A stretch of DNA of 64,000 nt from positions 14,415,495-14,479,494 of the forward strand of contig OZ234502.1 in NCBI GenBank assembly GCA_965153455.1, written 5' to 3'. The position numbers and the translations under genes are program-made. The number at the start of each line of letters is the position of its first letter. The first letter of the stretch is position 1. Below, piece after piece: positions 1 to 13,329 of this stretch. The notes beneath the pieces were generated by a model that did not search any database, was not told the DNA's origin, and was given only the letters and a program-made list of their open reading frames with translations. The DNA is from Sphagnum compactum (taxonomy: Eukaryota; Bryophyta; Sphagnopsida; Sphagnales).

Positions 1-2066
1 CTAATTGACAAGATACACAAACTAATAGTTAAGGAGCTCAAACGCAACATAAATCGTTGCATAAAAAAAAGGCAAAATTCGCAACCTTCTTCAAATCTAA
101 TAATGCATATTAGAGCTTAAAATAAGCCATGTAAAAAAATTTATCAATCGACACCTTTATTCAAGCATAAAAAGATTTTTTGGTAATTTTTTTCTTTGCC
201 TATAATCACAATCTTGTAAGGGTTTATATGGAATGTGACTATACACATTTAAATCGCAATTCGTTAGTGTCACAAAAAAAGTGGTCACCAAAGGCCTGAT
301 TATAAAGGGGTTTTATTGCATAAAGTAATCCCATTGGCTCATATTAATGTGTTTTGACCCATCTTTCAAACCTAAAATAAATAAATAATCCAATGAATTT
401 TCAACTTGAATTGCCAAATTATTGTCCCAAGTTTCTTCCAAATTATAAACAATTAAAGTATGTATGCTAGAATTTTCCTTAAAGTCACATTGAATCCAAC
501 TCTTATTTCGTACCTTGTTGATTTGTTCACCCCTTTTTGCTATTATCTATAAAAATTTAAAATATTTGACAAAACAACAAAACTTAACATGAAATTACGA
601 AGATATCATTCAATGTGATTATAGAAGGTGTGCTAACAACCCTCCTTTACATGTCTACTTTAATATTTGTCTAGAGCATTGCAGTTGGGACCAGACTTTT
701 TTTAACAACTTTAGTGTTTTTAACACCACAGGGGCTAATAGAAATTTGATCCTAATTGTGACATCCAGTGCAAATTAATTTAAAAATCTAATGCTCATCT
801 AAACATTTCAACACCTGTTGTGAGCTCCTAATGAACAAATTCATCCCCTATTTGGGGCACTTTACAAATAACTCACTTCTATAGACTCAACTTCAAACTT
901 TCAATAGAGTCTCTCCTTTCCATATGTTAGTCTTCAACTTTGTACATCAGACTTCTTACATTGAGTAGGTTGTAGTCTTAAGGTGCATTCACACTTGGTG
1001 TTAGGGACTCTAGTGTCAAGTCCCCTAACACCATGCTAGTCATTTTGGACTTACATCTACTCACCATAAACATTTGAATATTGAGCTAACATTCACTTAA
1101 CATTAAGCTCTCATCCATTTAACAGTGGGTGCCACCTAGGATATCACCTAGACTTTCATTTTAACACTGACTTAACATCAAGTGTGAAAATGCACCATTA
1201 GAGAGTTCATACCATTGTTGCACATGAATTGACTTTTGAACATACCAAACTGATCTTGGGTATGGGGGGTTTTGTTTGTTGGGCCCTGCCTGCACAAGGA
1301 CAGGGACTATTGCATTGGATCCAACTTTTGGAAATTTTAGCTTATTAAAATAAGTTTCACTTTAGGTGAACTGGATTCTTTGGTGAAAGTGTTTAGACTG
1401 TTTAGATTGGAACAGATTGTTTTGGTGTTCAGAGTGTGGACACAGTAAGTAGGTAGATGTACAACATCTTATCTATTGGCAGGGCCAGCGTGTTTGTGAT
1501 CCCTTGTTTGCGCCGAGAATGCATTGGCATTAAGGTCCAAGGCTAAATTTTTAGCTTGGTGTATGGCAGGTATAACCTTGATATTGGGATTATTAGTATA
1601 TAAAGCACGCATGCATGTATATACTTGATATCATCTCAGGTCTCATACCAGAGACTGGTATTGATAGAAGGGTCTGGTATTGCCTTAAGTCAGACTGGTC
1701 TGTTCTTCAATATCAGTACCCATACCAGTACTATATACCCAAGTTGCAACCCTGTGTACTGGTACAACACTGGTTCTTACAGGCAACTGCTTTTTATGCA
1801 CAAACTATTTTCCCAATAAAATTTGGTGGGTCCTCCTCCACTTGTATCCGCTCTTTTGTTTACAGAACAGCCAAATTTCCTATTGATAACATAGAATTTA
1901 TTATGGGTATTCATCTCTGCCTTGGGTGAAGGAGCACCCACATTGAAAATCCCAAGATTCATTTAAATTATTTCTAAATATTACACATATATCCCCATGC
2001 TTAGAATAAATCAGGATGTCTGGGTTCAAATCAAACATTTTTTGGACTCTAATGTGGTCACTAAGG
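1..2066. other. Intergenic, no gene seen
   Basis: AT-rich sequence with stops in all frames. The open frames at about 1615-1960 are short, overlap on both strands and resemble no family I know. No tRNA, rRNA or recognisable transposon protein was seen. Confidence 0.6.
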
Positions 2067-2392
2067 CCCACTTTAGATGAGGGTCCAGGGTCCATATTCC
2101 TAGGAACCAATTTGGACTGACTTGAAGCAAATTGAATCCTTGAGTTGGACTACACCTTGCTCCCTAACCTAATTCTTGGTTCTCCAAATCAGGAGCTCTC
2201 CTTTTAGCACTATTTTTTGGTCTAAACCAATTGATTTTTGCTGCAAAACAGGTGCCATGTAAGTTTAGCCTCAATTTGCCACTTTTTGGTCTTGGACCGT
2301 CGTCTAAGTGGCTTGGGACCGATTTAAAGCTTTCAATAAGATTTCCTGAATTCATTGGTCCCTGGACTTTGAACCCTCGCCTAAAGTCGCCC
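2067..2392. mobile_element. MITE copy 1 (PIF/Harbinger-like), 326 bp
   Basis: Best copy of a family also found at 45.5 and 59.6 kb. The left end GGCCCACTTTAGATGAGGG is matched in inverted orientation by the right end, whose reverse complement begins GGGCGACTTTAGGCGAGGG. The trinucleotide TAA lies directly outside both ends (2064-2066 and 2393-2395), the target-site duplication expected of PIF/Harbinger (Tourist-type) elements. There is no coding capacity. The family assignment rests on the TIRs and the 3-bp flank and is an inference. Confidence 0.75.
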
Positions 2393-2395
2393 TAA

Positions 2396-2940
2396 GAGGT
2401 CTCGCTCAAAAAGGTCAAGGTACCAACATGGGTGCTAGTTCATCCTGGGATATCTATTTGGCAGTAGTTCACTAGTCTCAAATTATGATTTGCTCACTTG
2501 AACTAAAGAACACTCTGCATTAAAAAAAAGCCCACACCATGTAGAAAGTACCACTTATAGGATGGACCGGATCTCAGAACTGTATAGTATCATATTGGAA
2601 TTTGAACTTGTGTTGTAAGACTTGCATAGCTCTCTTCAATTGAAAATTGCCATACTAAGTTGAGGGATAATTTTTTTGAAAATTAAATCAGTGAGTACTG
2701 AAGCCCAAGAGCTCACCTAGAGTGAACCAACAGCCACTGAAGCATAGGAGACACAAAATACCCCCTAACAATTTCTATCCAAGATTGCCATTTTGCGCGT
2801 GGCATGATTCTCGTGCAGAACATAGTTTATATGTAAAATGGTGCAAGAAGCACACCATTTTACATAGAAACTCTTACTTCATTGGGTTTGAGTTTCCTAG
2901 CTAATCATGGTGGTTAGCTCAGTTGCTAGTTGTACTACCT
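2396..2940. other. Intergenic, no gene seen
   Basis: Non-coding sequence between the MITE and the 86-bp tandem array. A small inverted pair (about 2836-2866, AAAATGG and CCATTTT with a short spacer) is the only structure noticed. Confidence 0.5.
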
Positions 2941-2944
2941 TAAC

Positions 2945-3205
2945 AACTAACAACCCACAAGCCTTTACCTACATACCCACAAGTGAAATGCATCTAGTTA
3001 CTTAGCAATCCCCTATTGTCTTACCTACCTACCTACCAAGAACCCACTAGCCCTTACACTAAACATCTTCATGCATCTAATTACTTACTAGGTAACCACT
3101 TATTTTCCTATCTACCTACTAAGCACCCACAATCCCTTACCTACATACTAACCATCTATATGCATCTACTTACCTAGTAAACCACTAGTTTTCCTTTTTC
3201 ATCTT
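2945..3205. repeat. Three-unit tandem repeat, period about 83-89 bp
   Basis: The anchor ATGCATCTA(G/A/C)TTAC starts at 2988, 3071 and 3160, giving periods of 83 and 89 bp. Each unit also carries CTTACCTAC-type and CCACTAG/ACCCAC-type strings. The units are diverged and non-coding. Confidence 0.75.
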
Positions 3206-3590
3206 TTTCCTATATACCTGCCCTGACCTGTCCTTGACAGGGTTGGTTACAAAAGGTAAATTTTGGCCACAAAAAAATCACTAGCTTGCAGGCTTCAAAG
3301 AAAACTAGCAATTAAAAATGAGGAAACACTTTTATTGTCATATGGCCTTTTGCAGGACCCTCATACATGTCAGAAGAGTTCTGTAACCAGATCATTGGTG
3401 ATGGTGGGCCAAGCAACTGCCTTCCCAACAACTCAAAGTATGTGACAACATTGACCCTTGTTGGATTTCCTTCCTGAAAAGGCAAAAGCAAACAAAACTA
3501 CATTTAGGGAGTCCAAGTTTTAGTACCTATTTCTCTCTCTCTCCCTCTCTTTCCCAAAAAAACCTACAACCATTTTGAGAAAGCCTTAGG
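3206..3590. other. Intergenic, no gene seen
   Basis: Non-coding, with a CTCTCTCTCTCCCTCTC pyrimidine run at about 3533-3550. The short open frame at 3263-3445 shows no recognisable motif. Confidence 0.5.
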
Positions 3591-3597
3591 TACAAAT

Positions 3598-3755
3598 TTT
3601 TGTTTTTTTCGTTGGGACCTGAACAAACAAATCAACCCAAAAAACTACATCCATTCAAAGAAAAAACCCATGCAATGTGTGTACATACAATTCTTTGTTT
3701 TTTTTCCCCCAGACCTGAACAAACAAACAAACCTACATCCTCGAGTTTTGTATTC
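3598..3755. repeat. Two-unit direct repeat, period 96 bp
   Basis: ACCTGAACAAACAAA recurs at 3617 and 3713. In both units it is preceded by a T-rich run and followed by a CCTACATCC/ACTACATCC string. Both strands remain open here only because of biased composition. Confidence 0.65.
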
Positions 3756-3759
3756 CTCG

Positions 3760-5700
3760 CTCATCACATAAGCAAAAGAACCTAGACTAGACACATGGTC
3801 CATGCGTTTTCCTGAAGCCAAAGCAAACAAGTTTAGAACTCACATCCTATCACTTAAATTATTCATCCAGGTCTTGAGAAAAAGTTGGCTGAAATGATAA
3901 TTATTTCCTGGCTCTGAATAGGGCAGATTTGTATGGTATTAAGGTGCTTTTAGCTCCGTGGATTATATAGTATTAGGTACCTTGAGCTTCGCTAAAGGTG
4001 ACTAATATCTCTAGTGTAACGCTCAAGGCCACAGTCATTACTGGAATAAGGGCCCATGCAAGGCAGGCACAATTCGGGTAATGCCCACAACTGAGGGCTT
4101 TACACAGCATAAAACTCAACAATTTTTACCCTTCAAATATGCATTAGGTATCACGGGGATTTTTTTTTTAAATGATGTGAGATATTTCAAAAAATGAAAC
4201 ACTCTTGGACTACCACATCAGTGCCTACATATACCGTTGTCCAATCACTTTGGATGATTAAAAAAAACTCACCTGTAAACAATTAAATGTAAAAATTCAA
4301 ATCCAAAACATAGAAAATATGAAACCACACAAAATGTGCAAATGAAAAATTGAGAAAATATTTAAAAACTACAAAACAAAAAACACAATGTTTTGAAATC
4401 TCAAAGCATCAAAAGTGATTTGAAATCAAACACGAAAAAAATCGAACATGTTCACACTAAAATAAATTTGCAGCTAAATTGATTGCTAAATTAATCTAAT
4501 CTAATTATGATCAGACCTAATTAAGTTAGACTTACTTTTGCAACTAACTAATAACTCCTAACACATTTCATTTTTCAAAATGTTGTATAAGTTTTTAAGC
4601 TTGGTATGCATTCCTCCAAATACACTACAAATCTTGTTCGAAGTCTGTAGTCCATAATAACCTGGCAGAGTTATTAGTTAGAACTAAAGATCCAAACTAC
4701 AAACCTTTGATTTTAGGGAAGCAAGTTAGGTGTACAAAAGGATGGAGGACTCAGGAGAAGATTAGGATCAACAACCCATCACTACTCAATCAGATCCTTG
4801 CAACTAATGCAACTTGTCCTCTTCAAGGTTTGTGCCTTTTCACTGTAGTCTTGAGTGCTTCCTCCTCCAAACTACAGTGAAAAAAGTGGCAATTTTATAG
4901 TTCCCTACTTCCCTGACAACAATTTCTCATCTAAGTAGCAGAGTGAGTTTCATAGTTGATAGGCCTGATGAAGGGTCTGTACTTGCTCCAGCTTTAGGAC
5001 ATTGAACCAGTTTGCAAGATCAGGGGATGGGTTTTATTGAGATCTAAACAGTTTCTCTAATGGGTCTGATTGTCTACTGCTCAACTGGATCTTCTTCACG
5101 CTGAATTTTTTGCAATTGATCTGCTGACAACCAAGGTGGCCCCCTTCTTCCAACCACTTGATCAGTGCTTTTAAGCACCTATGGGCTCATTATTTGCTGG
5201 CACGGCAGAACCCCGTGCGGCGTGCATGTTGGGCCCGCCCAGTAATCTCTTGAGTACAGAAGACTACAGACATCTGCTTGCAAAAAGTATTATTCTTTAT
5301 AATCCTTCACACCAGGAGCTGCCGCCAGTGATCAGTGTTTTTTAAAGAATTTTCTTATGCAGCTTAAGTGGTGATCACCCATATGAACTTGTGAAGATGT
5401 AAAATAAATGGTGATCATCCCCACGATTATTTAGCGAAATCTGGTTATAAACCCAATATGAAGTACACATCTTTAATAAACCTTCTATATGTATTGTTGC
5501 TATAAAACTGAAAACCAAAATAGAAATCCTTTCTCTGTCTGATTTCCAGGAATTGAGAAAACCCTTCAAGATCACTTACTTTTCAAATTTCGAAAATTTT
5601 ATCTCAGTTTCTAGTGAAATTTCACCAGTCAAAAGAAGAGGTTCCTAAAGAGACATCCCACGGAAATCCATGAGTCTTGGTAAAAATTTGGTGCAGATGT
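3760..5700. other. Intergenic, no gene seen
   Basis: AT-rich non-coding sequence with frequent stops. No transposon protein, RNA gene or repeat array was recognised. Confidence 0.5.
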
Positions 5701-5704
5701 AGTT

Positions 5705-5728
5705 GGGGGGGGAGGGGGGGGGAGGGGG
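5705..5728 (+). repeat. Poly-G tract G8-A-G9-A-G5
   Basis: Uninterrupted G runs of 8, 9 and 5 separated by single A residues. The tract could fold as a G-quadruplex on the plus strand. It has no coding context. Confidence 0.9.
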
Positions 5729-5929
5729 ACATCTCAATCTTTTTTTCTTTTTCCTCACAAAAGGTGAGTCCCCACCAAGTAGAGATTCCTTGTGCAATCC
5801 GCACCAGCACTCAGGTTCAAAGGGTGTTAAAAAACAGACCAAGATTTGCACTTGGGCCACCCCCTTTACAAGTCTGACTAAGTCGCTACTTAATAAAGTA
5901 GCAAGAAGAGAGTGAAATCACCACATTTT

Positions 5930-8900
5930 TTGAAATTGGAGAGAATCCACCACAACATGTTGCTGCTTCTTTGATTGAATGGTCTAAACTATCAAGTCAC
6001 TAAAGGAGACTTGTATGGATTGAAAGACTTGACTTTGTATTGGAACAAGAATTTCATTGATGTTCACACTTTTTTATCTTCAAAAAGTTTTTTGGTTGGA
6101 CATAACATTTTAGCATGAAGAAGCTTCTATGGTTTCATTTCATGACTCAATATTGGAGCCAAAACGGAGAACAAACAAGTATAGATGTTGAAAGATAAAT
6201 GAAAAAATGAAAAAGATCTTTCAACCAAAACTGAACATGTTGGATATGATTGCATGGTAGAAACTCATATCGTTCATCTTCTATTTAATCACAATTTACA
6301 CATAATTTGAAGTGTTCACACTTTTCAACTCGATGACTAGTCATAGATGCTTTTGTATATATCTTTTAGAGTAGTTTTTTGGTTTGATTGTGAAAAATAA
6401 AGTCCCATACATACTTGAAGAGATTTGACCAATCTACATTAGTCTCAAAATGTGCATCCCATCTAACATTTGATGAAATGGTATCATTGTTATTATCACA
6501 AATGGAAATATAATGATCATGGATGGAAAATCAAGAGAATGGCACAACCTTCTTCTTCTTTTTGTGTGTGTAAACCATGATATACAAAACAATCACAATT
6601 TACTACTTGCATAAAAGCTACAATAAAAAGTTACTCTTTAGGTGATGACTAATTAGGAAGTTTTGAATTTCATTTCTGTTGAATATATATGTAATCAAGG
6701 TTTTGACCACATGAAAGTTAGATAAATTAATAGGTGTCATATAGATAATAAAGCTAATAGCATCTACATTGAATTGTAAAATAAAAAATTAGCATCAAAA
6801 TAGTTTCTAATAGTTTATACACATGAGGAGGTCAACAATCATCATGAGAAAACTTCCCTGAAACTATCCATCCATTTCAAGGAATGACTTTTTCACCTTT
6901 CTAACAATAATCAATCACCATTGAATCAAGATACTTGCAAATAATTGTTCTAGCATTTTGGCTATAACGACATCAAATTTAGTTAATCTTGTTCATGAAT
7001 TTCAATTTGGATGCAATTGACCTCACGGATACATCTGAAATAAAAGAGGGGTTGAAGTTAGAGTTGATTTTGTTTGTGAGATAGCGATTATAAGGTTGGC
7101 CATTTTCTTTCTTGATTAATTGATGAAACCATAATGTTGGGATATCCCAATTTGGTTCATCCGAGGTTGGGACAATGATGTATTGGATGTTCCAAATCCA
7201 TTTGTCTTAATAAAAGTTTGGTTTGGATATGGTCTTGGGAAGTTTCAATAAAATTCAAATGAAATGAAATTAAGTAAAACTAAGGGGGACACTAGCAAAT
7301 ATTGTAATGGGTAGACAATTTCTAAATGGATTGTTATTTACATTTTCTAGTAGTGTGCAAACAAGTGTATTCAAAATTCTTTGGCCAAAATTTGACCTCA
7401 AGGTGTAAGGGCCAACCTTGTCAATATGTAATTGTTATTCACAATACTCACCCAATGCTAGTCCACCAAAATACAAAGGTTACATGAAAAAAAGAGGATA
7501 ATGGGAAGACTTGTATTTCATAGTTGTTTGGCTTTTACTTTGTGTCATCAATTTTAAGTTGGGGTTCTCCCAAAATTCAAGCCACATTTTTTTTGCCTAT
7601 GCTTTTAGGTGAGCCTTAAGTTATTTGATGTCATTTTCTTCACAATTTTTATTAATTCTCCATTAGGCATCATCAAGAAATTCATTTTTTCATTTATCTT
7701 TTGACTCATGTTTTATCCTATCTGAAATTCGAAGCAGGCAATACTACATTTTTTTCCATTTGTAATATTTAGGCATGTGTCAAAATATTGGATTTCAAGA
7801 GCATCTCCATGGGGGGTCACCACACACTTCGCTATCACAACTTTGACAAAAAAAAAAAAAAGGCTTTTAATCTTGTCCTAGTAGTGGCAACAACATTATT
7901 TTAAAATTTGCTTTAACCCTCGCCAAAATTGTTCATGCCATGTTAAAAATGTGCCATGTTCCAAATCTTTCATTTGCTTTCCCATGTTAGTTGGTTGTGT
8001 CTTAACATCAGATTCCTTCTTTTCCTTTTATTTTATTTTTGGTGTTTTTGCTATTGTAGGGCTCCTCACAACATTGTTCTTCACTTTTCAAAAATAAGTT
8101 GTATTATTGGCATGAGGAAGGAAGCAACCAGCATTAGAAGGGAGCTCCCAAGAAGAAACCATCATGATGCAACCATGAAGCTTGGTAGCTTCTTCAATTG
8201 TTGGAGAATGAATGACAACAACATTTTCTTTTTGTGTTTTGATTGTCTATTACTTGGTGTTTTAGAATGTTTTGCGTCCATGCCTTAGTAGTTGTCATGG
8301 TGATCAAAATGATGATGTAGAAGTGGTTGAGATTATGTTTAATGTGTAGTAGGTTGATCTATGGAAGTGGGTTTTAGAATTGTTGCGAGATTAAGGACAT
8401 GTAACAATAATGGGGAGTAGGAAGTTGTTGAGTGTGTTCTTTGGGATACTGCATCCATTTTTAGAGCCACGACTCCCTTGCCAAAGCTGAAAAATCCATT
8501 TCCTCCTCTCTCTCTCTTGTTTTTCCATATCACTATGTTTCTTGACTTGTAATTTTGATAGTTGAAGCTAGGGTTTTGGCATTTGGAGTAGCACTATTGA
8601 GCTAGTGATGGACATGTCTTGGTGTTGCAAGGGGCTTGACTCCCTATGACAATGTTTTTTTTCCCCCTAAACCCTAAAACTATGAGTTTTTGTGTGCCTT
8701 GTGTTTCTTTGAGGCCATTTCTTTGGATGACAATGAGCATGTTGGTTTGTGTGCTTGGATTTTTTTGTGTGAACACTTGCAATATTATAAGAAGTTTTTC
8801 AAGGAAGTCTTATGAGGAAAAGTTGTGAGTCCTTCCTTTTTTTTTTGAAAAAAGTTGCTTTAGTCGAGCAACTACACATGAAATCGATGAGTGACACTGT

Positions 8901-10990
8901 GTCTCAAAAGTTCAGCTCCTTGGGAGCCTTAAATTGAGCATGCTACAATGACTCTAGCATGATAATTTTGGCAAACTATTGTTGCAAATGCTTGGAAATA
9001 CCATAAAAATACATCCACAAACATTAACAACAATGATAGAACTTGTGTGAAGGATAGCTATCTAAAATTTGGCAAAATTGTCAAGTGTAAGTTCAAACAT
9101 TGGCTAGTTTTGAGTAACTAGACTATGGGTTCAATTCAATGTTTTTTTCCTCCAAAAATTCCCCAAAAAAATCTGTTGACCAAAAAAAATTGTTATTTTT
9201 GTTTTCTAGTGTCAATTTGTCTAATTTTGCTATCATTTGGGGAAATATTTGCCAAATTTTAGATATCACAAATTGGGGGGGGGGGAGAACCAAGGAATAG
9301 AAACACTGGTTCAGGTAGCCTGAATCAAACAGTGCTTCAAAGGCTCTGGTAAAGAGCTCTGGAATTGGATCTTTGCAACCAGTCTCAAACTGGAATATTT
9401 GTTGCAGTCATTCTCAGTACAGTTTTCTTAGTTTTCTTAGTGCAAACAATTTGCACCTTTTTCAAAAGGTCACACACAGACAGGTTATTACTTTTCAGTC
9501 CTGTGGCCACTTCTAGTTGGTTGTACAACACTGGTATTCCAGAATTTCAATTTCTGATCTTGTGTTGTGAGTGCTTAGAAGTGGAACCAAAAATGGGTTT
9601 TTCTATCATCACCAGGTTTTGAATTCTTTTGAAAAACACCAACAAAATAAATTCAAATAATCATAATAATAATAATCCACAGGTTTAGGAATTTTGAGAT
9701 TACCCAAAACAATATTTGAGTTTTAAACAAGGGGGTGTATCAATTACACTGTGGCCTTGCCATTTACATTAAAAAGTATCTTAAGGCAAAAGAAGAATTG
9801 TGGAAAGTCACATATTTCACCATCCATGCAAAAATAATAATCTTCGACAAATCCTCTAAAAGAAACCAAAATCTTTTAAGATATTATAACTCTATAACTA
9901 ATCTCAAGTTTCAACACCAGCCAAAAATATCATCTTTCAAAAATCCTCATATAATAAAAATAGACCTATTACTATTATTACATAGGGGCCAAAATCCCTT
10001 AAGCTACCATACTCTATAATGAATCTAAACACAATATCCTTGCCTTGATAGGCAAGGCCAAAAAAAATGAACTGATACTATAAAACTGAAGTCACCCATC
10101 AAATTTGAAATTAACCAAAATCAAAAAAACCTTCAAAACCCAGGACATGGACAACATTCTTGCTACAAACTATACATCAAGTCTTTGTAGCAAAGGCTAC
10201 ATGCAAACAAAACTAACAAATCTTTGAAGTAAAAGTTGAGTGAACCAAAAAAGGATAAAATATTTCATACTAAAGAGAAGCAAGGTTTGATTGTGCAGAG
10301 GTTGAGAGATTGCTGGAATTGTAAATTTGTTGTACGTGGACGGATGATATTCCTTCAATGCTCAGGGGTGGGGTTTATTTACCTATTCTACTCCTCACTT
10401 CAAAGAAATATTTTTCTCAACAACAAAAGGAAGAAAACACCAATACTTTAGTGTCCCCCTCTTCTCCAAGTTGAAATTATTGGGTGTTTTGCAGAGGAAA
10501 GTAGCATAACAGAATACATTATCATGTGTAGTATTGTGTTTTTTGGTATTTGTGAATGTGATTAACCCAAAGAATTCCACCATTCCACTCGTTTGGTTGA
10601 ATGGTTATATCAAGTCCATGTATCAATTTATTCTTAATGCTCATAATGCATACCGCAAACTCTGTTTATACTCATTTCCATTTCTATCTGCATCTTATTT
10701 TTGTTCTTGTTGAATCAAAGATTCAAACTAGATGCTGAGTTGTTTATAAAACCAGACACTTTAAACCTTACTAGCCCTCTCCTTTTCACTCAACTAAACT
10801 AAATTTATTTTCATACCAATCTTATTTAAAATAGTGGTTTTGTGATGATCTTGACATGCATTCGGCTTACAAGCTACAAAGGCTTACCATATGTATAAGA
10901 ATTGATGAGTACAACTTACCCCTTATTGTTTGGCTAGCCGTATAACTAGGTGTTGGCAATGGAAGTAACATGGTAGTTTATATGCATGTT
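5930..10990. other. Intergenic, no gene seen
   Basis: About 5 kb of AT-rich DNA with no supportable gene. Short open frames (7956-8288, 9365-9622, 9735-10019 and others) match nothing I recognise and lack splice context. Notable only for an 11-G run at 9275-9285 and a short telomere-like CCCTAAACCCTAAA at 8665-8678. Confidence 0.5.
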
Positions 10991-11894
10991 GTTGTCTCGG
11001 TGATATCAAGCTATGTTTGTTGCAAGGAACCAAACATCATGTAGACTCAAATCTGTAGGATGGTATCTGCACAAGAAAGTGGTGCAACAGGCAACTTACC
11101 ATTTTGGTATGGTGGCCAGCGTTTTTTGTTGGAGCAGCAATATCACCAGCAGACCTCTCCTCATTAAAAGCTGGATTCTGATGCCCAGGTGCCATTCTAA
11201 TTCTGCCAGAGCAGCAAACTCATGTGCACCAGTGAGCTGTTGATTTTACCTGAATTTGATGACACCTAAACTGAGGTGCAGCGAGATGGGAGAACTTGTA
11301 CAGATTATGCTCGCCACCAGGCACCTGGAAACATCCACAATAACAACAACACTCTATTTCATTCTGTATGTGCATGCACATTCTTGTAAAACAGAAGTCA
11401 TATTGCAAGGAGTATCCTCCTTGAATTGCGTGGTATCTCAAGGAGCCAGATCTTGCTTGGTGCTTGGCTGCTTTCACTCTTGATCCTTTTGATATTTGCC
11501 TGCTGGGACAAAAAGACTCCCTCATTATGGTGATTTTGCCAGCTATCTTTGCATTCTGCTGATGACCTACACAGCCAAGAAGATCAACCATGTTAACCTA
11601 GTGTTCCACATTGCTTGTCTGTGAGCATATAGCTCAGGTATGAAGGCATGTGCACTTCTTTGAGTTTGCAGACTCAATTTGCAATTCAATGGAGTAGCTC
11701 CAATGTGTCAGACGCTTGGATTCCCATCACCAGAAGAGGCACAAAAGGAGACATAGGGAAAAAAAATTCAGCTGCACTTACATGGGTGGGATGGTATCAG
11801 GAGTATCAAAACACTGCTGTGCATCAGGGATGGTGTGGAGCAATGATAGTGAACTCTGATCCTCAACAAACATGGAGGCATGTGCAGCATGTTG

Positions 11895-12335
11895 ATGATG
11901 CACATGTGCATCAAACTTTCCAGCAGGATCCATCCACAAGGGAAAGGCTGGTGGATTAGATTCTTTTCTTATGTGCAACAGAACCATCAGCAGAAGAGCA
12001 ATATGTGAAGGAAAAGGAGAAGATTGCATTTGATTGTTTGTTTGTTGTACCTGAAAAAGAAGGCCTCTGGAATACACCTCCTGATTTGAAGCTTGCTTTA
12101 TATTTCTCATTGCTTTTCCTGCCCTCTGAAGTCCCTTGCAAACCACAGATCACAAATAGTTGTGAAGAATCTGCTCAATGGCTCAATCTGAAGAATTTGC
12201 AACATGTGCACCAAACTTTCCAGCAGGATCCACAAGGCAAAGGCTTGTGGGGCAAAGACTTGTCGATTCGACTCGTTTCTTATGTGCAACAGATGCATCG
12301 ACAGGGGAGCAATCTGCGAAGGAAGAAGAGAAGAT
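11895..12335. repeat. Diverged direct repeat, two units about 300-311 bp apart
   Basis: AAACTTTCCAGCAGGATCC occurs at 11913 and 12213. Further matching blocks follow, such as CTTATGTGCAAC (11969 and 12280) and AGAAGATTGCA near the end of each unit. Each unit is about 130-140 bp. Frames on both strands stay open across the units, but I recognise no protein. Confidence 0.7.
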
Positions 12336-12440
12336 TGCAGCACGTGAAATTCAGTTAGAGAAAGCAACAACAAGGAGGAATTCGATATCAGAGATTGCTG
12401 CTGCTGCAAATCGAGACTTTAACAGAAGATGTGCATCAGA

Positions 12441-12484
12441 AGAGAGAGAGAGAGATACACACACACACACACACACACACACAC
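12441..12484 (+). repeat. (GA)n-(AC)14 compound microsatellite
   Basis: A GA run at about 12441-12454 is followed by about fourteen AC dinucleotides at 12457-12484. It lies upstream of SGF11 where local GC and CpG content rise. Confidence 0.9.
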
Positions 12485-13329
12485 GGCAATGCTCTAGGGT
12501 TCTGTCTATTCACCTTGCCATCATCCTTGCCTGCCAGTTCGAAGACAACGGAGAAAGAATTCTTGGGCCTCGTCACAGAACGCCCGAATGCGCGCATCCG
12601 TGGTCGTGTTTGCGATGTAAAGCCAAACTTCTCAAGATCCGTCAAGAAATTCCGATACATCTCCTGCATTAGGACGGGGATGGATCTGTCTTTGTGTGCC
12701 GCGCGTCGTCAAGGCTAGGGTTGATGTGAATCGTTCGCACGCAAGCACACACGCGTACATAGTACATACGCACGGCCACGTCGAAGAAGAAAAAAATCGC
12801 TCATGACAGAGAGAAAGAGAGAGAAGAGATTCTTGCTCTCCTGCTGCTGCTGCTGCTGCTGCTGATGCAACACAACAATCTAACGCCCCTACTTCCAGCG
12901 GATCAAGCAAGCAAGCAACGAGGTATCTCCTCATGTTGTTGTTTGGTGTTTCTGTCTGTGTTGTTGTTGAGAGAATGGAGATGATGAAGTTGCAGTTTAT
13001 TCATTACTGTTTTTATTATGTTTTCTTGTTTGGAAATAGAATCCATGGCAAAGACTTTTATGAAATCTCTTCTTAGAGGATGAGAATGGAATTTGCAGAG
13101 TTCTGGATTTACACACAAATGTTTTGGTGAGAGCAATTTATTCAATGACAGAGTTTCAGTGGCAGGAGTGAACCAGGGGAGCATTTGAAGAAGAAGAAGA
13201 AGAAGAAAAAGATCGCTGCTAGTAGTAGTGTGGAGGAGGAGGGTTTTGTGGAGGAGCTCTGACCAGCAAGTAAGAGAGTTCTTAACGGTGGTGGTGCATT
13301 GGTGGAGGAGAAGGAGGAGGGTAGTAGCT
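12485..13329 (+). promoter_or_regulatory. Probable promoter/5' leader region of SGF11
   Basis: This stretch is richer in GC and CpG than its surroundings (GCGCGC, CACGCGT and similar words near 12590-12760). It carries a (CTG)8 run (12841-12864) and a (GAA)n run (about 13188-13206) and lies immediately upstream of the first recognisable SGF11 coding sequence. No TATA box was identified with confidence. The assignment is by position and composition only. Confidence 0.4.
12841..12864 (+). repeat. (CTG)8 trinucleotide repeat
   Basis: Eight perfect CTG units within the putative SGF11 upstream region. Confidence 0.9.

Noticed and set aside
7956-8288. 110-codon plus-strand frame
   Set aside because: The first half is Phe/Leu/Cys-rich low complexity from T-rich DNA. 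There is no motif, splice context or homology that I recognise.
12178-12672. 164-codon plus-strand open frame
   Set aside because: It runs through a GA/CA microsatellite (poly Asp-Thr-His) and overlaps open frames on other strands. No family features; probably upstream sequence of SGF11.
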